From Erythrobacter sp. (GTDB lineage: Bacteria > Pseudomonadota > Alphaproteobacteria > Sphingomonadales > Sphingomonadaceae): a stretch of DNA of 64,000 nucleotides. Of this stretch, positions 46,981-55,444 are shown piece after piece. The notes beneath the pieces were generated by a model. The model was not told the DNA's origin. It saw only the letters and a list, made by a program, of their open reading frames with translations, and did no database searches. The stretch is taken from positions 109,250 to 173,249 of the forward strand of contig JAILWQ010000006.1 of assembly GCA_025698865.1 (NCBI GenBank), in the 5' to 3' direction. The position numbers and the translations under genes were made by a program. How positions within the stretch are numbered: position 1 is the stretch's first letter; every line of letters begins with the position of its first letter.

Positions 46981-48836
46981 CAGTCGGTCAGATGCAGATC
47001 GACCAGGTCGACCGCGATCTGCCCGAACGCGTCGTTGATCGTGGTGGCATCGGACGTCCGGTAATACCGGTCTCCGGCGCAGGTCGAGAACTCGCCCACA
47101 TTGGCTTTCAGCGAGACGATGTAGACGTCGATACCGTCGCGCTTCGCCGCTTCGCAAACCTTGGCGAACCGGCGCATGATCTGTGTCTGGAAGCTCGACG
47201 TGCTGGTGGAATCGACCAATCTGCGATCCGTCAGCCGGCCATAGGCCCCGTACCATGATTGCTCGGAGCTCACCGAGGTTTCACCATCGGTCATGAAGAC
47301 CAGTGCCTTGATCGGTGTCTGGTCGGGATAGGGATTGGTCCGGCGAAAGACATCGTCGCGCGCGAGCAGTCGATAGCCCCACAGCAGGCCGATATGATGA
47401 AGGGTACCCGAGGCGGGCATGACCGGAAAATTGTCGTAATCGACGTAATTGTCGTATTCCGACTTCTGGCGGCCATAGGCGATCTTCATCGCCGGTTCGG
47501 GGCACTGCCAGTTCGGCGTCGCCATCTTGAGATTGTGATTGATGCGCCGCGGCGAGTTAAGGGGATAGCCGTAGGCCGGGTTCGGCTGTGCCCAGTATGA
47601 GGTATTGTTGATATACGGAATGCGATCGTACTGAACCTTCCAGGTGCCGCCGCTGGCGGGATCGAAATACCCGCCAGTGCTGTTCACGATGACGTCGTCG
47701 CTCGCCGATGCGGACCCGTTGTTAAGACCGATGTAGAAATCGTAGAAATGCTTGCGATACGCCGCCGTGTTGGCGAGCGTCTGCCCCTTGGTCATGTCGC
47801 CACCGGGGCTCAGAAGGTAATGGTTGTTCCTGCGCCCGTCGGAGGTGTTGGATTGCGTTTGCCTGGGTACATATTTCGCCACGCTGTCCGCCGAGGTCGA
47901 GTAGGTGTCGCCCGCATTGGTCAACAGCGACAAGGGCTTGTAATGATAGGGGCGCACCGCCGGATGGCGCCCGCGGGTGGTTTCCTCGCCCGGCAGGCTG
48001 CCGACGATGTCCCACGCTCCCGGTTCGAAGGTCGAGGGAGAGGATGACAGGTTCTGAACCGTCGCGTCATCCTCCACGCAGCCCATCCAGCCGAGCGGAT
48101 TGCCCCTGCCGTCGATCCCGTTGGTATAGCTGCCGATATTGGTGAAGCCGTCGACCGTTTCGATCGCGACCCCGTGTTCCTTCAGAATATCGCCGACATT
48201 CGTGGTCACGTTGTAGGTTACGAAGCCCAGCGCGAGATCGTCGCGCGTGGGACGGCCGGAATGCAGCGTGTCGATGAATGTGTGCATGGCCGCCTTCAGC
48301 GCATCCATGCGCGAACCACCGCCCACATCTCTGGTCTGCATCGAGCCGGTGTCGTCGAGCACCACCATCACCTCGAGCGGGCGCGGTTGCAGTTCCGCCG
48401 TTGCGGTCGCGTTGAGATTGGTGTTCGAGAAGCCGAATATCTGCATGAACGCCATCGGCACGCTGACAGCGGCGCTGACCGTGGTAACGTTGGTCTGGTC
48501 GACGACGCGGAACGATCGGTCCGGGCGCACCGATGCGGTGCCGAGATAGCCGGTCGGGAAATTCTCCTTGAAGTAGGAATCGACCTGGTTGTCGCGTCCC
48601 GCCTCGGTGGAGGAGGTGTTGCTGAAGGATCGGGCGCCGGCCAGTGCGGCGGCGTCGACCCCTGCCTGCAATTGCAGCTTGACCATGTAGATACGGCCGA
48701 TGTCGATGGCCGAACCGGTGGCCGCGAGCGAGGTCAGCAGGCCGATCGCCATCATCGGAAGTGTGGAGCCGCGCTGATCGGAGGCGGCCGTTCTGGCAGC
48801 CCCGAGCGCTTTTCGCAGAAGAAGGCGATACCTCAT
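46980..48836 (-). CDS. TadG-like VWA-domain pilus assembly protein
   Basis: A 618-residue protein. The N-terminal TadE-like segment GSTLPMMAIGLLTSLAATGSAIDIGRIYMVK (~24-54) precedes a von Willebrand A domain. The MIDAS-type motif is VVLDDTGSMQT (~160-170), a D-x-T-G-S variant. The VWA region is interrupted by a long poorly conserved insert (~220-430). TadG proteins are membrane-anchored pilus-assembly or adhesion factors. ATG at 48836 is chosen because GGAG precedes it; an upstream ATG adds nine residues. It is the first gene of a three-gene cluster. Confidence 0.88.
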   Translation of the reverse strand: MRYRLLLRKALGAARTAASDQRGSTLPMMAIGLLTSLAATGSAIDIGRIYMVKLQLQAGVDAAALAGARSFSNTSSTEAGRDNQVDSYFKENFPTGYLGTASVRPDRSFRVVDQTNVTTVSAAVSVPMAFMQIFGFSNTNLNATATAELQPRPLEVMVVLDDTGSMQTRDVGGGSRMDALKAAMHTFIDTLHSGRPTRDDLALGFVTYNVTTNVGDILKEHGVAIETVDGFTNIGSYTNGIDGRGNPLGWMGCVEDDATVQNLSSSPSTFEPGAWDIVGSLPGEETTRGRHPAVRPYHYKPLSLLTNAGDTYSTSADSVAKYVPRQTQSNTSDGRRNNHYLLSPGGDMTKGQTLANTAAYRKHFYDFYIGLNNGSASASDDVIVNSTGGYFDPASGGTWKVQYDRIPYINNTSYWAQPNPAYGYPLNSPRRINHNLKMATPNWQCPEPAMKIAYGRQKSEYDNYVDYDNFPVMPASGTLHHIGLLWGYRLLARDDVFRRTNPYPDQTPIKALVFMTDGETSVSSEQSWYGAYGRLTDRRLVDSTSTSSFQTQIMRRFAKVCEAAKRDGIDVYIVSLKANVGEFSTCAGDRYYRTSDATTINDAFGQIAVDLVDLHLTD

Positions 48837-48993
48837 CGCAGGCCACTCCAAGACGGGGAGCATGCCGGTCGTCGACGATCACCCCTAGGTGGCGACTTAG
48901 AAACGATTAATAAAAAAACGTTTAACCAACGAAACAAGCACGGCTCCGGCTCCGACGAACGCGCCTGAAATCAAGCCCGCCCCTTGTCGGCGA

Positions 48994-50439
48994 TCATCCT
49001 CCGCGCGCCGTGTGTCTTCGCGACAGTCCGAAGGCGGCGAGGAACGACATCACCGGCCCGAGCCAGCAGAAGATCGCCCATGGTGCGAGCGCAAGGGTGG
49101 GAACCCCCAAGGTCGACGCCATGAATACGCCGGAGACCGTCCACGGCATCAACGGCTCGGTCACCGTCACCGAATCCTCGATCGTTCGGGAAAGATATTG
49201 CGGTTCGAGGTCGCGTTTCGCGAAAGGCTCGCGGAACAGCCCGCCGACGATCAGGGCGGTCACGCCGCCATGGCTGGTCATGGCCACCATGGTCGCCCCC
49301 GCTGCCATGGTGGCGGTAACGAGGCTGACGATCGATCTCACACGGTGGAGCAGCGCGCCCAGCAAGCGGTCGATTGCGCCCGAAACCTTCATTCCAGCTG
49401 CCAGCAGGAACGCCGCGATGATGTACAGCAGCGTGCCCGCCATCGACATCAGCCCGCCGCGGTTCAGCAGGTTCTCGACACTGGGTGCGAATTGGGCGGC
49501 GGGCAGGTTGCCGGCTGTCGCGAAACCGTCGACGAAGCTCGTCACCGCGCCGCCGACGGAAAATCCCTGGACGACAACGCCCACGATCAGGGCAAGCACG
49601 GAGGAGGCGAGTATGACGAGGGCGGGCGGCTTGCGCAGCGCGATCCCGACAATCGCGACCAGAAGGGGCAACGCCGCCAGCGGCCCGAGGCTGAACGCAC
49701 CGGCAAGCTCGTTCCGGATCAGGATCGCCTCCGACGAACCCGACATCCGCCCCGGATCGCCCACCAGTCCGAAGGCGGCGAATGCGACCAGCGCGATCGC
49801 GGCGGCGGGCAGACTGGTCCAGAGCATGCAGCGGATATGGTCGTACAGCTTCGCCCCGGCGCCGATCGCCGCGATGTTGGTCATGTCGGAGAGCGGGGAC
49901 AGCTTGTCGCCGAAATAGGCACCCGACACCACTGCGCCGGCGACGGGAGCCAGCGGCAGGCCCATCGCCTGCGCCGCGCCCATCAGCGCCACGCCGATCG
50001 TCCCCGCCGAACCCCAAGAGGTGCCGGAAATGAGGGACATCACCGCGGTCGCGAGGAAGGCGGTCAGCACCATGAAACGCGGACTGATCAGGTCTATCCC
50101 GAGAACGACCATCAGCGGGATCGTGCCACTGAACATCCAGCTGCCGATCAGCGCGCCGATCGTCAGAAGGATCATGATGGCCGGAAGGGCGTTGGCGATC
50201 TGGCGGCCCGTTTCCTGCTGGATCGCGTCCCAGCCGGAGCCGGCGCGCCAGGCGATCGCACCGGCGACGCATGCCGCGAACAGGATCGAGAGCAGCAGCG
50301 CTCCGCCGCCCGTGCCCACGGTCGCCATGCTGGTTCCGATCGCGGCGAAGAGCGCCAGGATCGGCAGCAGCGCCAGCCCGAGCGGCAGCGGCGCTGGCCC
50401 GCCGTACGTGTCGTGTTCTGCGAGTTCCGGATCCGTCAC
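48994..50439 (-). CDS. NhaC-family Na+/H+ antiporter-like transporter
   Basis: A 481-residue membrane protein with about 11-12 helices. SGTSWGSAGTIGVALMGAA and SGAYFGDKLSPLSDMTNIA (~residues 130-205) are the signature NhaC segments. Some NhaC-family proteins act as amino-acid (methionine-type) transporters rather than antiporters. Here the ATG overlaps the stop of a gene for a sulfur-amino-acid PLP enzyme (ATGA), which favours a sulfur-amino-acid role. Substrate and direction are unproven. Confidence 0.88.
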   Translation of the reverse strand: MTDPELAEHDTYGGPAPLPLGLALLPILALFAAIGTSMATVGTGGGALLLSILFAACVAGAIAWRAGSGWDAIQQETGRQIANALPAIMILLTIGALIGSWMFSGTIPLMVVLGIDLISPRFMVLTAFLATAVMSLISGTSWGSAGTIGVALMGAAQAMGLPLAPVAGAVVSGAYFGDKLSPLSDMTNIAAIGAGAKLYDHIRCMLWTSLPAAAIALVAFAAFGLVGDPGRMSGSSEAILIRNELAGAFSLGPLAALPLLVAIVGIALRKPPALVILASSVLALIVGVVVQGFSVGGAVTSFVDGFATAGNLPAAQFAPSVENLLNRGGLMSMAGTLLYIIAAFLLAAGMKVSGAIDRLLGALLHRVRSIVSLVTATMAAGATMVAMTSHGGVTALIVGGLFREPFAKRDLEPQYLSRTIEDSVTVTEPLMPWTVSGVFMASTLGVPTLALAPWAIFCWLGPVMSFLAAFGLSRRHTARGG

Positions 50440-51617
50440 GAGGCCAGCGCCCGGTCCAGATCGCCGGTCAGGGCATCGATGCCCTCGAAACCGATCGACA
50501 GCCGCAGCAGGCCCGCGGGGACCCGAGGAGCATTGCCGGGCGCGCGGACCGGATCGCTCTTGTGGCCGGTGATGACCAGGCTCTCCGCCCCGCCCCAGCT
50601 GACCGCGTTGCCGAACAGACGGAGGCGGTTGGCCACCGCGACGGCGCCCGCGAACCCTCCTTCGGCGAGTTCGAAGGAGAACAGTCCGGAATGGCCGCGC
50701 CAGCCTTCAGGCCGAGCTCCGCCGTCCTCCGCAAGCTCGGGATGGAAAACCCGCGCGACGGCGGGATGGTGGTCCAGATGCTTCGCGACGGCGAGCGCAT
50801 CCTCGTGATGGCGCCGGATGCGGGTCGGCAGAGTCATGAGCCCGCGCAGGAACAGGAACGCCTCCAGCGGCGGCATGATCGCCCCCATCAGCATGTAGGC
50901 GTTGTAGAACACGCGCTCGACCAGCTCGCCCGACCCGATCAGCGCGCCGCCAATGGCGTCGCTGTGCCCGCCGATATATTTCGAGCAGCTGTGGATCACC
51001 AGATCGACGCCCAGCTCGATCGGTTTCTGCAACAGCGGCGTCGCGACGGTGTTGTCGATGACGCTCAGCGCGCCCCGTTCACGCGCCAGCCTCGCGATCG
51101 CCGCGATGTCGAGCCGATGGAGCAGCGTCGAGCCCGGGCTTTCCATGAAGACGATGCGCGTTTCGTCGCGGAAGGCCGCGCCGATCGCCTCCATATCAGT
51201 CGCGAGCACATGATCGTGCGACACGCCGAAATCCTCGAGCCGCCGCGCAAGTTCCAGCGTCGGCCCGTAGATGTCGTTGACGAACAGCACATGGTCGCCG
51301 GCCTTCAGCAGGCCGAACAGCGTCGCACCGATCGCGCCCATTCCGCTGGCGAAGCACTTGCACGCTTCGCCCCGTTCGAGCCCGGCGAGCGTGTGCTCGA
51401 GCACGCGGACGGTCGGGTTCGTGCCGCGCGAATAGACGCTGGCCACATTCTCGCGCGCGAGATCGCGGTGCAGTTCCTCCATCGTCTCTTTGCGGAAGAT
51501 CGAGGCCTGCGCGATCCCCGGCAGCACCATTCCCGCGCTTTCGGAAAGCGGCTCTGCCGAGCGCAGGCAGAGCAATTCGTCGCGCGGGTCCAGTTCAAGC
51601 AATTGCGGCTTCTCCAT
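50436..51617 (-). CDS. Cystathionine gamma-synthase/lyase family PLP enzyme
   Basis: A 393-residue fold type I PLP enzyme of the trans-sulfuration family. YSRGTNPTVRVLEHTLAGLE, SGMGAIGATLFGLLKAGDH, and the Schiff-base lysine in SCSKYIGGHSD (~residue 212) are diagnostic. It may be a methionine gamma-lyase, cystathionine gamma-synthase or beta-lyase; sequence alone does not decide. It is the first gene of a two-gene operon with an NhaC-family transporter. The N-terminus MEKPQLLELDPRDELL is unusually acidic. Confidence 0.93.
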   Translation of the reverse strand: MEKPQLLELDPRDELLCLRSAEPLSESAGMVLPGIAQASIFRKETMEELHRDLARENVASVYSRGTNPTVRVLEHTLAGLERGEACKCFASGMGAIGATLFGLLKAGDHVLFVNDIYGPTLELARRLEDFGVSHDHVLATDMEAIGAAFRDETRIVFMESPGSTLLHRLDIAAIARLARERGALSVIDNTVATPLLQKPIELGVDLVIHSCSKYIGGHSDAIGGALIGSGELVERVFYNAYMLMGAIMPPLEAFLFLRGLMTLPTRIRRHHEDALAVAKHLDHHPAVARVFHPELAEDGGARPEGWRGHSGLFSFELAEGGFAGAVAVANRLRLFGNAVSWGGAESLVITGHKSDPVRAPGNAPRVPAGLLRLSIGFEGIDALTGDLDRALAS

Positions 51618-51723
51618 GTCCGAAATGCTGCCGGCCGGACGACCGGCAGCATCGCCGGGCGTTACATGCCGACAGGCGGGATGGGCCGCAACCGGGTTCG
51701 TCGCGGACGGCTGCTGGCTTAGC

Positions 51724-52449
51724 TCACGGGGAGCGCTTCCATCGCGACAAAAGCACCTCCAGCGCCAGAACGACGATCAGCGAAAGCCCGAACAGCGGCA
51801 GCAGGATCGCCAGCAGCGCGACGATCGCCCACAGGCCCGCCGGCACGCGGCGACCGTCGCCCGGCGGCGCACCGAGCTCTCCACGCGGTCGCCGCTTCCA
51901 CCACATCGCCACGCCAAGCACGCTGACCGCGATCAGCGCGAGCGCGGTCGCCAGTCCGATCAGCTGGTTGGCGAGGCCGAACAATTGCCCCTCGTGCCAG
52001 GCGATGCCGTAATTCACCGCCCGGTCGATCGGGTGACTGTCCGCGAAGCCGCGCCGTCCGGTCTCGGCCCCGGTTGCCGGATCCCACGTCACCGACCGGG
52101 CGAGCGGGCGGTTCTGCGTCTGCGACTTCGCCGTCCAGACATCGCCGGTCGGGGGCCCGAATGCCTGAGGCGTCCGGGGCGGGATGACGATCAGCCGGGT
52201 AGGCGAGATGTTCCTGCCCGGCCTTGGCTACGAACACGGAGAGCGGAAGGCTCTCGTCCGGCAGCGACGGTGCCGGCCGCACTTCCATCGCGCCGTGCGC
52301 GTGGTCGCCATGCCCCCCGTCGACCCCGATCTTCCAGTCCTGCAAGCCGTCGACCAGACCGAGTTCGGCGCGCGCCCATGCAAAGCCGCTGCCCCATACA
52401 CCCGCCCAGGGCAGTCCGCTGGCGAGCATCACCAGAACCAGCCAGGCGA
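51724..52449 (-). pseudogene. PepSY-associated TM protein, 5'-truncated and frameshifted
   Basis: The remnant reads IAWLVLVMLASGLPWAG (~52449 to 52400), then a linker to HLAYP (~52200). It then needs a one-base shift to continue as LIVIPPRTPQAFGPP and on to GLANQLIGLATALALIAVSVLGVAMWWKRRP and a final helix. This matches the C-terminal half of PepSY-domain membrane reductases linked to TonB-dependent iron or copper uptake. About half of the usual protein is missing at the N-terminus, where the sequence joins the TonB receptor gene. Both a truncation and a frameshift make it non-functional. Confidence 0.8.
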
Positions 52450-54353
52450 TCCTTCAGGTTGAGCAGCGCATAGGAGCCCACCACCAGAGCGTTGGCGTTG
52501 TCCGCGAAATAGTCCCCCGGCGCCCATTCCACGTTCGGCCCGGCATAGGCGCCGCTCGAATGACGGTAGAGCATTTCGGCGCGCAGGAAATGGCGCGGCA
52601 CGCCGGTCAGCTCATTATCGCCGTAGAGCGGATCGTCGTCGAACTGGAAATCGTTGAGAGTGTAGGCCGCGACCAAAGCCAGCGCATCCCCATCGGCGGA
52701 AAGCGGCACCGTCGCATCCAGCCCGGCCTCGATCCCCTGATGGACCGTGCGATCGGCGTTGATCGTGCTGCACAGCGCCCAGGGCTGCGTGATCAGGCAT
52801 TGCAGCTCGTTGCGCAGTTCGGAGCGATAGAGCGCCAGATCCCAGCCGATCCCGCCGCTGCGCCCGCGCGTGCCGATCTCGTAAGTCGTCGCACGCTGCA
52901 CCTCGAGGTCGAGGTTCGCTGGAAATATGCCCGCATCGTAACTCGGAACCTCGGCACTGCGGGAGATGTTGGCGAACACCTGCCAGTCGGCCCGCGCATT
53001 CCACAGCAGGCCGACCCGCGGGCTCCACACGTCGTATTCCCGGTCGCCGGACTGGTCGCCATCGGTCAGCAAACGGTCGCGCCGCTCGCACTCGGCATGA
53101 AGATACTGCACCCCGGCGATCAGCGCGAGATCGGGCCGCACGTAAAGCGAATCCTGCGCGTAGAACGACAGGTTCGACGACCGGTCTTCCATCGACTGCA
53201 CCAGCTCGCCCTTCTCGCCCGCCACGTTGAGGAACTGGTCGGTGTCGAGCATCCCGTTGTGCAGGTTCGCTCCCAGGATCAATTCGTTGCGCAGCCCGGC
53301 GATCTCGCGATCATCGACCGCGCGCACGAAGCCGCCGTAATCGTCGACGGTGTAGTCGAGATACTGGTAGATCGGGTGGTCGACATGGCGCGCATTGTAG
53401 AAGGCGCCCAGATCAATGGTCGTGCTCGCCAGCCGAACCGTGGTGCGGTTCGCCACGCGGATCGAATCGACGTTGCGCTGCTGGTCCTGCGCCACCCATA
53501 CCGGGTTGGCAGCGCGCGGATCGTCAAGCGCCTGCGCCTTGGAAACCTCGCCCGGAATGCGCTGGTCGGTGCTTGCGCCGTAAACGTAGATGCGCGTTTC
53601 GACATCCGGCGAGACCCGATAGCCGAGATTGAGATTGCCGCGCAGCGCATCGCCGTCGCTGTGCTCGCGATAGCCGTCCGCCCGCTGGGCCGAGACGGTG
53701 GCGAAATAATCGAACGATCCTGAAGCGCCGCCGCTGCTCGCCTGACCTTTCACATAGCCGAAACTGCCCGCGTCGATCCGCGCGGACAGCGGCGAGGCAT
53801 CGCGTCCTGTGGGGGTCACGAGATTGATCGCTCCGCCAAGCGTGTTGGCGCCATAGCGCAGCGCGTTGGCGCCCTTGTACATTTCGACATAGCGATAGGC
53901 GCTCGGGTCGATCTCGAACAGATCGACCAGCCCGTCCGACGTGTTGAGCGGAATGCCGTCGACATAGAGGGCGATCCCGCGCGCACCATAGGCCCGCGAG
54001 AGCCCTGAGCCGCGCACCGACAGCCGCGCATCGTCGCCCATGCGCGGCTGCACGATCACGCCGGGAACGTATTCGAGGATGTCCTTGATATGCTTGACCG
54101 GCGTGTCCTCGAACGCGTCCGACGTGACGATATCGACCGCGCCCGGCGTGCGCTCGATCACGGTTTCGGCCTCTCGCGCATCGGGAATGGCGGTGACCAC
54201 GATCGTGCGGCCGTTCTCCGGTATCTGGGCGTGGGCCGGCAGGGCGAAAGCGGCGAGCGAGACCGTGATTGCGACGGGGGATGCGCGTCGTGCGTAGATG
54301 ACGCGCGAGAGCACGCGATGCCGCCCGCGCGGGCAGCTGGAAATATCAGGCAT
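52191..54353 (-). CDS. TonB-dependent receptor with lost C-terminus
   Basis: A 720-codon reading frame. A signal peptide (~18-42, ending AHA) is followed by TonB-box-like TIVVTAI (50-56) and a plug domain starting near 65 (RTPGAVDIVTSD; DILEYVPGVIVQ). RGSGLSRAYGARGIALYVDGIPL, KGANALRYGANTLGGAIN and a long beta-barrel follow. The homology stops at about YALLNLK (~codon 633, position ~52455). From there the frame reads out-of-frame PepSY gene sequence for ~85 residues (arginine- and glycine-rich) to its stop. The last barrel strands and C-terminal Phe are missing, so membrane insertion is probably impaired. The substrate is likely a metal complex. Confidence 0.8.
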   Translation of the reverse strand: MPDISSCPRGRHRVLSRVIYARRASPVAITVSLAAFALPAHAQIPENGRTIVVTAIPDAREAETVIERTPGAVDIVTSDAFEDTPVKHIKDILEYVPGVIVQPRMGDDARLSVRGSGLSRAYGARGIALYVDGIPLNTSDGLVDLFEIDPSAYRYVEMYKGANALRYGANTLGGAINLVTPTGRDASPLSARIDAGSFGYVKGQASSGGASGSFDYFATVSAQRADGYREHSDGDALRGNLNLGYRVSPDVETRIYVYGASTDQRIPGEVSKAQALDDPRAANPVWVAQDQQRNVDSIRVANRTTVRLASTTIDLGAFYNARHVDHPIYQYLDYTVDDYGGFVRAVDDREIAGLRNELILGANLHNGMLDTDQFLNVAGEKGELVQSMEDRSSNLSFYAQDSLYVRPDLALIAGVQYLHAECERRDRLLTDGDQSGDREYDVWSPRVGLLWNARADWQVFANISRSAEVPSYDAGIFPANLDLEVQRATTYEIGTRGRSGGIGWDLALYRSELRNELQCLITQPWALCSTINADRTVHQGIEAGLDATVPLSADGDALALVAAYTLNDFQFDDDPLYGDNELTGVPRHFLRAEMLYRHSSGAYAGPNVEWAPGDYFADNANALVVGSYALLNLKDRLAGSGDARQRTALGGCMGQRLCMGARRTRSGRRLAGLEDRGRRGAWRPRARRDGSAAGTVAAGREPSALRVRSQGRAGTSRLPG

Positions 54354-54425
54354 GTTTCATAAACTCCGGGAGCCCGGTGCGCGCGAACGCACGCGGGACT
54401 TGGCCAAAAGGATCAGGTCAGATCA

Positions 54426-54833
54426 TCAAGCCGTTGCCGGAGGGCCGCGCAGGGGCGGTCGGAGATGGAGAATGGGCGCCAGCGGCGCGCTCCGCATCGG
54501 CGCGAGACCGAGCAGGATAACGAACACGAGCGCAGCGGCCAGCAGAACCTCGTCCGCGCCGCCCGTCGCCACCTTGGCCAAGCAGGAGAATGCGCAAGGC
54601 GTGTCCTTCGTGCCGTCTTTCCGGTCCGGTTTGCCGTCATCCTTCATCGGAAGGACAAGCGTGGCCGTATGCTGTCCGTAGGCCATGCCGGTGCAGATCT
54701 TGACGGTCAGCACTTTTCGGTCGGTCTCGACCATGTACCCGGCGGGCACGAGCGCTTTCAGACACAGCGCGAACGCAAAAACCGCCGCTATCCAGCGCCG
54801 CCTGCCCGCTGTCGTGATACGCCCCGCCCTCAT
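54426..54833 (-). CDS. DUF2946 family membrane protein
   Basis: A 135-residue protein. An N-terminal hydrophobic segment (RRWIAAVFAFALCLKALVPAGYM) carries the family's LVPxGYM motif. CxFS in CAFSCL and a second membrane segment (VLLAAALVFVILLGLAP) follow. DUF2946 proteins are usually found beside TonB receptors and PepSY proteins in iron or copper uptake clusters, as here, and conserved Cys residues suggest a metal role. It is followed by the damaged receptor on the same strand. ATG at 54833 is used; a GTG six codons upstream is possible. Confidence 0.82.
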   Translation of the reverse strand: MRAGRITTAGRRRWIAAVFAFALCLKALVPAGYMVETDRKVLTVKICTGMAYGQHTATLVLPMKDDGKPDRKDGTKDTPCAFSCLAKVATGGADEVLLAAALVFVILLGLAPMRSAPLAPILHLRPPLRGPPATA

Positions 54834-55444
54834 CGAACGCGCCTTTAACACCGATACCCGACAACACCAGACAGCATCATGACCCTAGCCAAGCGCCGAC
54901 GGGTGCAAATGCTCTGGCAGGAGGTGCTCTGAAACGGAATTTCTACCGTCCCGCTCCGTGGCCCGCACTCGGCGCCGAGAGCGAAATGACTGGACCAAAT
55001 GGCGGAGAGGGTGGGAAGCACTTTCAGATTATAATATACTAGAATGATAGAATTATTCTGGATAACTAAGCGGATAATACCCCCTATGATACCCCCAATC
55101 GGTTTTGGGCTCGTAACGGCTTTTTGCCGGTCACCTATTTCAATATGCCACCTTGGCTTCGAACGCGAAGCGGGCTGATGCCATCGAGATATGTCGTAGG
55201 CCGCACCTTGGGTTTGTGCCAAACTGGGTTTATCAAAATGGGGGCGTCGGATCTGATAGATAGACAGCCTTCGAGAGCGGCAACTGGCTGCAGAATAGCT
55301 AGATTTGGGCGCTTTGCAGCTTGGCTGAAACTGGGCCGGCAGCAGACCGTCTGATTCTAATTGTATATTGAGAGAAGCAGACATTCGCATGCCTATCGGG
55401 GACGGCAGCCTTATGCTGTGTCGCCGCCAATCACGTCGAGCCTA
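54834..55444. other. AT-richer intergenic region without a convincing gene
   Basis: About 610 bases with lower GC than the rest of the window. Reading frames through it show no signal peptide, domain or ribosome site. Two points of note are the near-palindrome at 55041-55059 and two direct copies of ATACCCCC at 55077 and 55089. It separates the DUF2946 leader from the LysR gene end. Confidence 0.6.
55041..55059. promoter_or_regulatory. Near-palindrome resembling a metal-regulator operator
   Basis: AGAATGAT and ATTATTCT are inverted arms with a three-base centre and one mismatch. It lies about 210 bases upstream of the DUF2946/TonB receptor operon. AT-rich palindromes of this kind are typical of Fur-type sites. 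The distance from the gene is larger than usual, so the assignment is tentative. Confidence 0.4.

Noticed and set aside
48900..48945. A possible CtrA box (two TTAA elements) before the TadG gene
   Set aside because: The spacing between the two TTAA elements is 11 bases, not the 7 of the CtrA consensus, so it is not supported.
55124..55354. A 76-residue frame in the AT-rich gap
   Set aside because: No ribosome site, no membrane or domain signature, and a composition unlike coding sequence in this window.
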